In this document: one piece after another, positions 9,000 through 16,769 of the stretch | Layout of the letters: every line of letters begins with the position of its first letter | Numbering within the stretch: the stretch's first letter is position 1 | The notes under the pieces: model-generated | What the model was told of the DNA's origin: nothing | Seen by the model: only the letters and a program-made list of their open reading frames with translations | The model's database searches: none | Source of the DNA: Thalassotalea euphylliae | GTDB taxonomy: Bacteria; Pseudomonadota; Gammaproteobacteria; Enterobacterales; Alteromonadaceae | Assembly: GCF_003390395.1 (NCBI RefSeq) | Contig: NZ_QUOV01000001.1 | Span: 2,232,001-2,296,000 of the forward strand | DNA length: 64,000 bases | Direction: 5' to 3' | Program-made: the position numbers and the translations under genes

Positions 9000-9101
9000 A
9001 TGTAAAGAAGGGTAAATTGAACCTATAGAATAGCTTTGGATAAGGCTTAATGTGAAAAAATTACGCAAATCTATGAATGTGACAATAGAAGGAATAATGA
9101 G

Positions 9102-9133
9102 AAAAATAGCTGCTTTCAGGTGAAAACAGCTAT
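9102..9133 (-). terminator. Probable rho-independent terminator after lytTR gene
   Basis: Read on the minus strand: ATAGCTG then an inner TTTTCA/TGAAAG pairing then CAGCTAT, followed by TTTTTC. The loop is short. It lies just after the stop codon of the LytTR regulator. Confidence 0.6.
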
Positions 9134-9149
9134 CTATAAAATGGATAAA

Positions 9150-9974
9150 CTACTGAGTAACCGCCTGTTTAACTTTGTCTTTATAACTGCGACTAACTTT
9201 GAGTTCTTTACCACTGTTCATCACTAAGTAGTACTCGCCGTTAAGCTGGCTACAGAACTTCTGCACATAATTTTTATTGACTATGGTTGAACGGTGGCTG
9301 CGAATAAATATACGTGGGTCAAGCAACTCTTCTAATTGCTTCATGGTCTTGCGTAAAATGTGCGTGCCCTCTTCTGTATGAACACACATATAGTCGCCCG
9401 CCGCATCAATCCATGAAATGGTATTAACGGGGACTCGGCTTAATTCGCCGCCGTCTTTAATGGGTAAAACATCAGAATACTGTGAAATTGACACTGTTTG
9501 CTTGTTAGCTAACTCTTCCAAAATGGTGTTTTGATCATTACCTGTCACATCGCTAACCAGTTTAACGAGCTTATTTTTGTGCTCTGCGTCAGTTTTGCTT
9601 TGCAAGTGTTCGCGAATGCGGTCCATTGCTTGAGCTAGGCGCGCGTCATCAGCAGGCTTCATTAAGTAATCAACCGCATGTACGTCAAAGGCTTTAATCG
9701 CATATTGATCAAAGGCGGTAACGAAAACGACCATGGGCATAGGCAGCCCTTGCGCTATTAGTGCGTCTATCACTTCAAAGCCATTTATTCCTGGCATTTG
9801 AATATCTAGAAAAACGAGATCAGGGCGATGCGTTTTAATCGCCTCAATCGCTTCACGACCATTGCTACATTGAGCAACAATACTAATGTCATTATGGGCA
9901 GCTAAACGAATGGCAAGACCTTTACGTGCTAACGGCTCATCATCCACTATGATGGTAGACAGCGTGGCAGTCAT
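9150..9974 (-). CDS. LytTR-family response regulator
   Basis: 274 residues: an N-terminal receiver domain (IIVDDEPLARKGL at 8-20, phospho-acceptor Asp57 in VFLDIQMPG, conserved Lys106 in YLMKPAD) and a C-terminal LytTR DNA-binding domain from about residue 170 (ISWIDAAGDYMCVHTEEG, FIRSHRSTIVNKNYV). It follows the sensor kinase by 12 bp, as in YehT/YehU-type pairs. LytTR proteins usually bind short direct repeats near their targets; the target is not evident here. It is separated from the blaI-like unit by a terminator. Confidence 0.9.
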   Translation of the reverse strand: MTATLSTIIVDDEPLARKGLAIRLAAHNDISIVAQCSNGREAIEAIKTHRPDLVFLDIQMPGINGFEVIDALIAQGLPMPMVVFVTAFDQYAIKAFDVHAVDYLMKPADDARLAQAMDRIREHLQSKTDAEHKNKLVKLVSDVTGNDQNTILEELANKQTVSISQYSDVLPIKDGGELSRVPVNTISWIDAAGDYMCVHTEEGTHILRKTMKQLEELLDPRIFIRSHRSTIVNKNYVQKFCSQLNGEYYLVMNSGKELKVSRSYKDKVKQAVTQ

Positions 9975-9986
9975 ATTAACGTCCTA

Positions 9987-11060
9987 TTAATGTCCAAGTT
10001 CGTAGGGAATTCTGATATTTACTTTAACACCTGAAGGCTTGTTTGAGGATACTACCAGTGAAAAATTATCTTTATAAAGCGCCGCTAAGCGCTCACGAGT
10101 ATTTGCTAGACCTACGCCGTTTTCACGATGTAAATTACCATTTTTGATCTCTGCACCTGGGCCATTATCGGCTAGCTCTACCAGTAAGTCATTGCCAAAA
10201 CGATTAACCGTGATAGAAATGGTACCGCCTTCTTCTTTTACCGCTATCGCATATTTAATCGCATTTTCAGCAAGTGGCTGTAACACCATACTCGGCACTA
10301 GTGCGTTGGCGCAGTCATCGGCAATATTAATATCGACTTGCAAGCGCTCTTCAAATCTGACTTTTTCAATATCTAAATAAAGCTGTAGCGCCTGTATTTC
10401 GTTAGTTAAAGTGACTCGCTTCATTGGGTCTTTATCCAATGAATAGCGCAAGAACTCACTAAGTTTGGTGACCATACCGTTAGCGGTATCATTTTCTTTG
10501 ACCAAGATTAACGTAGAAATGGCATTAAGAGTGTTAAACAAAAAGTGTGGGTTTAACTGGTAACGCAACATTTTTAACTGTGCTTGATGGGCAGCGGTAT
10601 TCGCTTGTAATACATTTTGCTTTTCTTTTTGCAGCATCTGGTAGTACTTGATGCCAAAATACAAACAGCTCCAGCTCAAAATAATGTAGAACGACCAGAC
10701 ACTCGATTTGGTGTAATACAACCAAAATTCAGGCTGCCAACCGTGCTTATAGATTTCCCAATAGTTAATGTTTTTAATCACCTGCCAAATTACTGCGGTA
10801 ACGTAAGAACTCAAGATAACAACGGCGACAAGCTTTATCGGTGACAAGTTCCAAGCACGACGATAAACGTAGCGCAAAGGTACAGTAAGCATCCAACCTG
10901 CATAACTGTTTAAGAAGATAACGATGACAAATAAATCACGTAAATCATGCAGCAAAGAGCCAAGGAACTGAACTAAGGCAAAGCCAAACCAGCCTGCAGT
11001 ATGCAGCAGCCAGAAAAAGCGATTGCGGTTTTCAATAAGTGCTTTCCAGTTCACAAACAA
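9987..11060 (-). CDS. LytS/YehU-type sensor histidine kinase
   Basis: About 357 residues: four to five membrane helices in the first 140 residues, then a His_kinase domain with YQLNPHFLFNTLN (His172 is the likely phosphorylation site) and a C-terminal ATPase domain (LAENAIKYA as the N box, ADNGPG as a G box, NGVGLANTRERL). There is no large periplasmic sensor domain, so the signal is probably read in or near the membrane. The first codon of the frame is TTG at 11060; a GTG two codons later (VNWKAL) is an alternative, and neither has a clear ribosome binding site. Operon partner of the LytTR regulator downstream. Confidence 0.88.
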   Translation of the reverse strand: MFVNWKALIENRNRFFWLLHTAGWFGFALVQFLGSLLHDLRDLFVIVIFLNSYAGWMLTVPLRYVYRRAWNLSPIKLVAVVILSSYVTAVIWQVIKNINYWEIYKHGWQPEFWLYYTKSSVWSFYIILSWSCLYFGIKYYQMLQKEKQNVLQANTAAHQAQLKMLRYQLNPHFLFNTLNAISTLILVKENDTANGMVTKLSEFLRYSLDKDPMKRVTLTNEIQALQLYLDIEKVRFEERLQVDINIADDCANALVPSMVLQPLAENAIKYAIAVKEEGGTISITVNRFGNDLLVELADNGPGAEIKNGNLHRENGVGLANTRERLAALYKDNFSLVVSSNKPSGVKVNIRIPYELGH

Positions 11061-11153
11061 CGACCAACACAGGTTAATAATTTAGTTACTGTAATTATGC
11101 GAAAATAGCAGGAAAGGCGCATTACGGTTAATCGTAACTTTTTGGCACCCTGT

Positions 11154-11187
11154 CTCAATTCAGCCTCAATTTAGCCTCAATTTGGTC
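11154..11187. repeat. 11-bp tandem repeat
   Basis: CTCAATTTAGC-type units with period 11 starting at 11154, 11165 and 11176, in the gap between the thiamine operon end and the histidine kinase start. I see no gene in this 250-bp gap. Confidence 0.75.
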
Positions 11188-11314
11188 CAAATTTGCGCCC
11201 GCTTTACGTCTTTTTACATGATTTATCTTAGTTATTGTTAGTCGTCGAATTCGGTTAACCGGCTTTTATTTTAGGTTAAGGCAAAATATTGAAGTATTTA
11301 TGAAGCAGCTAATG

Positions 11315-12544
11315 CTAAACCGCAGAAATTACCATTTTTGCGTAATTTTTTTGCTTCAAGGCCATCGCCTTATAGTTTTCTACACAGCTATTGTTAAATT
11401 TATCGCCCGCTTGGCCTAAAAACCATAACCAGTTGATTATAGAAGAAATAAATGCGTAACGCGTAACCTCTTCGAGATTAATTTTACGCAGTTTAAGCGA
11501 CGATTTTAAATAATTTTTCACGGTTAACGAAGTTAAAGACAAAGGAACATTATTTATCGCCATCAACATGCCAAGATCATATTCAACCGGCGCCATTGCC
11601 ACCGATTCAAAATCAATAACACAAGCGTCAATGTCTTTATTGGTTTGACTGACTAATAGGTTGGTGTAGTTCAAGTCTCCGTGAACAACGACAAGGTTTG
11701 CGGAATGTTGAAGTTGCCGATGTGACTTATTAGTGGCCGTGCAATCAGTCATTGAGTTGCTCGTTTCAACCTTGCTGGCTTTAACCTTGCTAGCTTTAGT
11801 TTTGCTAGCTTTGCTTTGAATAGAGAATAAATCAACATCATGTTGCAACGCTTTCGCAAAGGAGACTGCCTTGCTGATGAGCTGCTGATCACTTTCAGCC
11901 AAACCTACCTCCAACTCCTTGAGCTCGGACACTAGTTCGCTAAGTACCGAAACTAAATCTAGCTTAGTAATATTTCTCGTATCCGTGGCGATGTTAAATG
12001 CACGATGAAATTTGGCTAGTGCGCTTGTCGCAATTGTTATCTTTTCTTCTTCACTGAGTGTTAACTGGCTTAAAAGTGGTTTATCAATAAATTCTGAAAC
12101 TAGCCACTGCCCTTCGCAGTAAATAATTTTAGGAGACAACGCCTTGTCTGCTAAAAACCGTTGAACAAAAGCTTCTAATTGTGCTGTTGTTTTATCGCTA
12201 AAGCGCTTAGCAATATAAAATTCAGGTTCAAGGGCAGTATTGGGCGATGTTGAGCAGTTCGCTTGCTTATTTTCCCTGCACTTGTCTTTTTCCTTGCGCT
12301 TGTGCTTGTCCTTGTCTTTGTCCTTTCCTGAAACGCTTACTTCAACGGTAGATACTTTAAAAACTTGTTGGCTAAAGCCCGAATTAATTTTAATGATCTC
12401 AAGTGATTTACCCACAAAGCAACTTAGCCTAGAAAGCTCAGTATTAACGCTTTCAATGAATCTAGGTAAACTTTTGTTGCTCTTTTGTTCACTGTATTCA
12501 GTGTGTTCGCTTTGTTTATCGTTCATTCCAATCGTTACTGGCAT
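11315..12544 (-). CDS. APH/choline-kinase-like phosphotransferase, probable thiamine kinase
   Basis: 409 residues of the aminoglycoside/choline kinase fold. Visible motifs are the catalytic loop VVVHGDLNYTNLLV (His288, Asp290, Asn295) and the Mg-binding DFES at 311-314. Being last in a TPP-riboswitch operon with a thiamine transporter, it most likely phosphorylates thiamine as ThiK (YcfN) does; that is inference from context. It is longer than usual because of two low-complexity inserts: a Lys/Asp-rich run at residues 74-88 between N-lobe strands, and an SKASK repeat at 244-262 just before the catalytic loop. The latter reflects a 15-bp tandem repeat at 11771-11815. Start at 12544 or at Met7; no clear ribosome site. 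Confidence 0.75.
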   Translation of the reverse strand: MPVTIGMNDKQSEHTEYSEQKSNKSLPRFIESVNTELSRLSCFVGKSLEIIKINSGFSQQVFKVSTVEVSVSGKDKDKDKHKRKEKDKCRENKQANCSTSPNTALEPEFYIAKRFSDKTTAQLEAFVQRFLADKALSPKIIYCEGQWLVSEFIDKPLLSQLTLSEEEKITIATSALAKFHRAFNIATDTRNITKLDLVSVLSELVSELKELEVGLAESDQQLISKAVSFAKALQHDVDLFSIQSKASKTKASKVKASKVETSNSMTDCTATNKSHRQLQHSANLVVVHGDLNYTNLLVSQTNKDIDACVIDFESVAMAPVEYDLGMLMAINNVPLSLTSLTVKNYLKSSLKLRKINLEEVTRYAFISSIINWLWFLGQAGDKFNNSCVENYKAMALKQKNYAKMVISAV

Positions 12545-12560
12545 AAAGTACTAAAAACAC

Positions 12561-12599
12561 TCAAACCTAACAGTCAAACTTAACAGCCAAACCTGACAC
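12561..12599. repeat. 13-bp tandem repeat between pnuC-like gene and kinase
   Basis: Three units of TCAAACYTAACAG with period 13, filling most of the 64-bp gap between the transporter stop codon and the kinase start. Confidence 0.75.
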
Positions 12600-12608
12600 A
12601 CAAGCTTG

Positions 12609-13298
12609 CTAGCTTTTACCTTGTACTATTTTGTTATCGACACCTGCAAAGCTATCATGACCTTCAGCTAACGCTTGATGGTTCCTTTTATATTTATCAA
12701 GCCAAGTAAAGTAACCAACAATAGCGACAACCACATAGACAACAAATAGCATTGCCGTTGGCGTTAACCCTTTTTCGATATAGATATATATCGACACTAG
12801 GTCGATCACTATCCAGTACAGCCAGTTTTCAAGCACTTTTTGAGTCACCAAGTAAGTCGCATAAACAGCGAAAACCGTAGTTGCTGCGTCTAAGTATGGG
12901 AAAGTCGTCGGCGTATTGTTGGCCATGAAATAGCCCACAAGAATTGACGTGATCGAAAGCGCCAATAAGGCTTTAAGATGCTTAATTAGTGGCTGTTGAT
13001 GAATAACAGTCGCCGTTTGCTCCTTGTTTTGGGCAAGCGCACCATCATTTGCTCGCACCTTACGCCAACAATAAAAACCATAAATTGCCATGGCAAAATA
13101 ATAAACTTGTAGCGCACTATCCATCCACAAATACACGTCATAAAAAATAATGGTATATAAAAGCGTGCTGATGAGTGCTGCTGGCCAACACAAAATATGC
13201 TCACGGGCAGCCAAAATTACGTAAGCCATTGCGGTAATCACCGCGATTATTTCCAGAACAGCCATTTGGCTAAAATATTGATAGGTTTCTTGCCACAT
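12609..13298 (-). CDS. pnuC: PnuC-family vitamin transporter, probable thiamine importer (PnuT)
   Basis: 229 residues, seven or so membrane helices. PnuC family signatures are visible: ILCWPAALISTLLY near residue 35, VYYFAMAIYGFYCWRK near 65, and NWLYWIVIDLVSIYIYIEKGL near 160. Family members transport nicotinamide riboside (PnuC), riboflavin (PnuX) or thiamine (PnuT) by facilitated diffusion. Location after a TPP riboswitch and next to a YkoF-like thiamine-binding protein and a putative thiamine kinase points to thiamine. Phosphorylation by the kinase would trap the vitamin in the cell. Start codon ATG at 13298. Confidence 0.88.
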   Translation of the reverse strand: MWQETYQYFSQMAVLEIIAVITAMAYVILAAREHILCWPAALISTLLYTIIFYDVYLWMDSALQVYYFAMAIYGFYCWRKVRANDGALAQNKEQTATVIHQQPLIKHLKALLALSITSILVGYFMANNTPTTFPYLDAATTVFAVYATYLVTQKVLENWLYWIVIDLVSIYIYIEKGLTPTAMLFVVYVVVAIVGYFTWLDKYKRNHQALAEGHDSFAGVDNKIVQGKS

Positions 13299-13333
13299 TT
13301 TTACTTATGCTTATTTGCTGAGTCTTGTATTGA

Positions 13334-13597
13334 TTAGTTTTCATATTCGCGAAAGCGATCGTCGGCAATTATCTTGAGAATAAACACGGCACCGCCAACC
13401 GTTTGGTGTACTTTTTTCATTTCCGCCATGACGAAATTGAGTGTGTGATCATACTCACCAAACACCTGAGTACTCATGCCATTGGAAACGACTTTCACTT
13501 GCGCGTCTGCTTTCAAGGCGTTAATAAATGCCCATATTTCGGTTTTATAGGCCTTCTGTGCCAACGGATAAAGGCTTAAATCGATGGATATTTGCAT
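13334..13597 (-). CDS. YkoF-like thiamine-binding protein
   Basis: About 87 residues starting MQISIDLSLYPLAQKAY. I choose the ATG at 13597, which has GGAG 10 bases upstream, over a GTG four codons earlier. The pattern of an N-terminal beta strand with SLYPL, a helix, then a short beta region (VKVVSNGMSTQVFGEYD) fits the YkoF-type thiamine/HMP-binding fold of single-domain length. In Bacillus YkoF binds thiamine or its pyrimidine part. It lies 35 bp upstream of the PnuC-like gene in the TPP-regulated operon. Cytoplasmic, no signal peptide. Confidence 0.75.
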   Translation of the reverse strand: MQISIDLSLYPLAQKAYKTEIWAFINALKADAQVKVVSNGMSTQVFGEYDHTLNFVMAEMKKVHQTVGGAVFILKIIADDRFREYEN

Positions 13598-13623
13598 TAC
13601 CTTCTCCACTTTGTGTTCTTATT

Positions 13624-13703
13624 TGATGCATTTTTTGATGCGTTTTTTGATGTACTTATTGAAGTAAAGGTTAAGCGCATCAAATTTTTACGTTTGATGC
13701 GCT
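13624..13703. repeat. Intercistronic tandem repeat and strong hairpin
   Basis: Three GATGCRTTTTTT units with period 12 (13625-13652) are followed by an 11-bp perfect stem AGCGCATCAAA (13674-13684) / TTTGATGCGCT (13693-13703) with an 8-base loop. It lies between the TonB receptor and the YkoF-like gene. There is no T run after the stem on the minus strand, so it is more likely an mRNA processing or stabilising element than a terminator (inference). Confidence 0.65.
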
Positions 13704-13789
13704 GGTCATTTTACTTGTTACGTTGCTGGTTACTTCGCTAGTTAAGTAGCTTACTGCTTAATTTATTGCTTAATTTACAAAAAAGCTTA

Positions 13790-15877
13790 CTAGAACTGAT
13801 AGTCCAGTGTAACGCCATAAACTCTTGGCTCACCTAGCTGGTAATATTGCTTAGCTTGATACCCGTCGCGCGGATCATTACCAAAGAAGAAGCCACGAGT
13901 TTTGTAATCTTCATCTGTGATATTACGCGCCCATACTTTGACTTGCCAGTCACTCATCTCATAAGTTAAGGACGCATTAAGAGTCTCATAACCGTCTGAT
14001 TGCTCGTTATGACTGTCTGAGAAATAAAAGTCGTCTTTGGCAATAATATTAACGTTAAATGTCACTTGATCATTAATAAACGCATTTACGCCCAATGTCG
14101 CTTGGTAATTCGGTGCATGAGCTTGATCGCGGCCAGTTAAATCAACGCCTTCCTGATTGACAAAATCGCGAAGTTCAGTGTCTAAATAGCCAAATGCACC
14201 ATAAATTTCTGCACTTTCAGTTAGTTGCCAGCTAGCATCAAGTTCAACCCCTTGGTTTTTCCCTTCTGCAGCGTTACCTAAATAGCTAATGAACTCTGCA
14301 CTACCGTCAGGTCTAACGTCTGTGCGACTGCTATTGACCTGCATATCAGTGCGATCCATGTAAAACGCCGTCACGCGAACATAGCCAGAGTTGTCGTCAA
14401 AGCTGTATTTGTAACCTAATTCGTAGTTCCATAAATACTCTGGATCAAATTCTCGAAGGTCAGCAGGCAAACTACCATCAGTATTAACGCCGCCGGCTTT
14501 ATAACCGCGGTTGATTGAAGCAAAAACTAATGCTTGCTCCGTTTGCTGATAAGACAAGACTAATTTACCACCTACCATAGTATCGTCTGGGCTAAATGTT
14601 AAACCATCGGTGTTATCGTAATCGGCACTGCGCTCTTCTACACGTAAGCCTGACGTTAACGTCAGCTTTTCCGTTAATTGGCTGTCTAGCTGAACATAAG
14701 CAGCAATCGTATCGGTATCGAAGTTTGACCCAAAGTCGCCATCAGCAAAAGTGTATTCTCGCAGCAACTCTTCAGACTCTGTTTTAGCGTATAGTCCAGC
14801 AACCCATGCCGTTGTACCATTGAACAATTTACTTTGGTTATTTGAAACGGCTCTTAACTCAAGTGTTGAACTCGATTTTTCACGGAAATAATGGTCAGTT
14901 GAGCTGTATTCGAATGGATGCAAGCCAACAAAGCTCCAGTCTTCGTCATAACCATAGTCAATATCACTGTCTGCATGAGTCACTATGGTAACAAGCTCAC
15001 CAAAATCAAAACCTGAATAATGAGATTTAGCACTTAATGCATAAGTTTCTTGGCGATCAAAACCCGGTTGATCTGAGCGTGTTTGACGGTTGTTATCGAG
15101 GGAAAATGCATCATATCCATTGTCAAAATCAAAGTAATATAAGCCCAAATCGAGGTGATGGTCATCGCTAAGTGTAATGGCAAGTTTACCGCGCGCAGTA
15201 AGTTCATCGCGATCATTGGTGTCGTCGCGGTTTAGGTGAATATTGTCGATGAAGCCATCACTTTGGTATTTTTCTAATGCAAAGCGATAGTTAACGCTGT
15301 CTGTTGCAGGGCCAGACAAAGCAAGACCAGCACCATAGCTACCGTAATTACCCGCTGTGAGCTTAGCTGCGCCTTCAAAATCATTACTTGGTGCATTTGT
15401 GGTGATGTTGATTAAACCTGCTAACGCGTTAGCACCAAAGCGTGTTCCTTGTGGCCCGCGAAAAACTTCAGTTTGGTTAACATCAAATAATGAAGCAATA
15501 CTGCCAACGCCAGTAAAGTCGATATCATCAATGATAATACCAACCGATGGGTTAATTGGCTCACGGAATTGACTGCGTTCGCCAATGCCACGAATTTGGT
15601 AATAACGCGCTCGCTGGGTGCCTGCCGAAAAGTTTACATTAGGCGCGATAGAGATCACTTCCTCTAAGTTTTGTGCGTTTAAATTGGCAATGTCTTGTGC
15701 CGATAGCACACTTAATGAAGCAGGAATCTTTTGTAAGTTAGTGTCGCGAAAATCCGAAGTAACGGTAATCACCTCTACTTCTTCTAGCGAAGTCGCGTCG
15801 TTATTTTCGGCATAAACAACAGAAGAAAAAATGGCACTGGTAATAGCAGCGGCAAGAATTGATTGTCTTGTTTTCAT
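13790..15877 (-). CDS. TonB-dependent outer-membrane receptor, probable thiamine uptake
   Basis: 695 residues. Signal peptide MKTRQSILAAAITSAIFSSVVYA, then a TonB-box-like LEEVEVITVTS, the plug domain (IPASLSVLSAQDIANLNAQNLEE, RYYQIRGIGER, EVFRGPQGTRFGANALAGLINI), and a 22-strand barrel ending in VTLDYQF with terminal Phe. It is the first gene after a TPP riboswitch, so the expected cargo is thiamine or a thiamine phosphate. This corresponds to the thiamine-regulated outer membrane receptors predicted in Alteromonadales. Downstream genes then carry the vitamin across the inner membrane and phosphorylate it. Confidence 0.88.
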   Translation of the reverse strand: MKTRQSILAAAITSAIFSSVVYAENNDATSLEEVEVITVTSDFRDTNLQKIPASLSVLSAQDIANLNAQNLEEVISIAPNVNFSAGTQRARYYQIRGIGERSQFREPINPSVGIIIDDIDFTGVGSIASLFDVNQTEVFRGPQGTRFGANALAGLINITTNAPSNDFEGAAKLTAGNYGSYGAGLALSGPATDSVNYRFALEKYQSDGFIDNIHLNRDDTNDRDELTARGKLAITLSDDHHLDLGLYYFDFDNGYDAFSLDNNRQTRSDQPGFDRQETYALSAKSHYSGFDFGELVTIVTHADSDIDYGYDEDWSFVGLHPFEYSSTDHYFREKSSSTLELRAVSNNQSKLFNGTTAWVAGLYAKTESEELLREYTFADGDFGSNFDTDTIAAYVQLDSQLTEKLTLTSGLRVEERSADYDNTDGLTFSPDDTMVGGKLVLSYQQTEQALVFASINRGYKAGGVNTDGSLPADLREFDPEYLWNYELGYKYSFDDNSGYVRVTAFYMDRTDMQVNSSRTDVRPDGSAEFISYLGNAAEGKNQGVELDASWQLTESAEIYGAFGYLDTELRDFVNQEGVDLTGRDQAHAPNYQATLGVNAFINDQVTFNVNIIAKDDFYFSDSHNEQSDGYETLNASLTYEMSDWQVKVWARNITDEDYKTRGFFFGNDPRDGYQAKQYYQLGEPRVYGVTLDYQF

Positions 15878-16014
15878 TATACTCTCGTTCGATTTCTCTA
15901 AAATCGGCGTTTTGTTATAGGAAGTTGAGTAAAAACCAAAACAGACGCAGATATCGTTAGAGCGACAGCATAATGCTTAGGAGCCAAGCGGCGGAGAATG
16001 CAGATATGATGTGC

Positions 16015-16163
16015 TAACCATCCCTACGCCAGTATTAACCGGATCAGGTAATAAGGGTTCTGCACTTTCAACACAATGTAAACAATACAATGTGAGAAGC
16101 CAGCAATCTCAGCAGGTATAAATTACTAAAAGTAACTTCCATATACCCGCACCCCTTGGTTTT
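16015..16163 (-). promoter_or_regulatory. TPP riboswitch (THI element)
   Basis: On the minus strand the order of conserved blocks is AAGGGGTGC (16149-16157), GCTGAGA (near 16110), ACCCTT, ACCTGATCCGGTTAATACTGGCGTAGGGA, then closing P1 (AACCA at 16157-16161 pairs on the transcript with the sequence at 16016-16020). P2 is lengthened by a small extra hairpin (GTTACTTTTAGTAAT) and P3 carries a long arm (CACATTG/CAATGTG). It sits about 138 bp before the TonB receptor start codon. A small stem CGATTT/AAATCG just before the gene's AACGAGAG ribosome site suggests control of translation, but termination cannot be excluded. Confidence 0.96.
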
Positions 16164-16334
16164 CGCGGCATATTATCAAGTATTAACGAAAAGTATACAA
16201 ACTATTTCAAATAGCTTATGCGTAAATACTCATCATTTTATTGATCTTTTTTTACAGCCGCTTCTTTGCAAAGTAAAAATCAATCAACCTTTAGCCGAAT
16301 GAATAGTTAGTTTAATGATGTTGGAATCAGGTAG

Positions 16335-16697
16335 CTACACACTTACCATAGGCCCCATGGGTTGACCGCCTAATAAATGCATATGAATATGATAAACCTC
16401 TTGGCCGCCATGTTTATTGCAATTCATGATCAGCCGATAGCCATCTTCAGCAATGCCTTCTTGCTCAGCCAGCTTCTTAGCCACTGTAAATAAGCGGCCA
16501 AGTGCTAATTCATCACTTTCAGTGACATCATTGACCGTTGGAATTAATTTATTGGGAATGATCAGTATGTGTGATTTAGCCCGTGGTGAAATATCACGAA
16601 AAGCTGTAACTAGCTCATCTTGATAAAGTAATTCGGTTGGGATCTCTTGGCGAATAATTTTAGAGAAAATGGTTTCTTGCCAGTCAGTATTTTCCAT
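16335..16697 (-). CDS. hinT: HIT-family purine nucleoside phosphoramidase HinT
   Basis: 120 residues, usual length. The histidine triad HIHMHLLGG is near residue 105, preceded by [12 protein letters not shown]. The N-terminal [12 protein letters not shown] and HILIIPN segments match bacterial HinT, which hydrolyses AMP-lysine and other adenosine phosphoramidates in the cytoplasm. It stands alone, downstream of the riboswitch leader on the same strand and about 70 bp past the stop of the RND permease gene. Nothing unusual is seen. Confidence 0.93.
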   Translation of the reverse strand: MENTDWQETIFSKIIRQEIPTELLYQDELVTAFRDISPRAKSHILIIPNKLIPTVNDVTESDELALGRLFTVAKKLAEQEGIAEDGYRLIMNCNKHGGQEVYHIHMHLLGGQPMGPMVSV

Positions 16698-16769
16698 TTT
16701 ATATCCTTGTTACATCGTAATATTTAAAGGTAATGATGCCAAACCACTACCTTTGAACACAACGACGGA

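Noticed and set aside
11249..11268. CGGTTAACCG palindrome followed by GCTTTTATTTT
   Set aside because: The palindrome leaves no room for a loop, and the T-rich side faces away from the thiamine operon; not called a terminator.
12240..12554. Plus-strand frame rich in Leu and Ser opposite the kinase N terminus
   Set aside because: It is the shadow of the Lys/Asp-rich low-complexity insert on the other strand.
16015..16163. Possibility that the leader is a cobalamin or other riboswitch before a TonB receptor
   Set aside because: The CTGAGA, ACCTGAT and GCGTAGGGA blocks are diagnostic for TPP.
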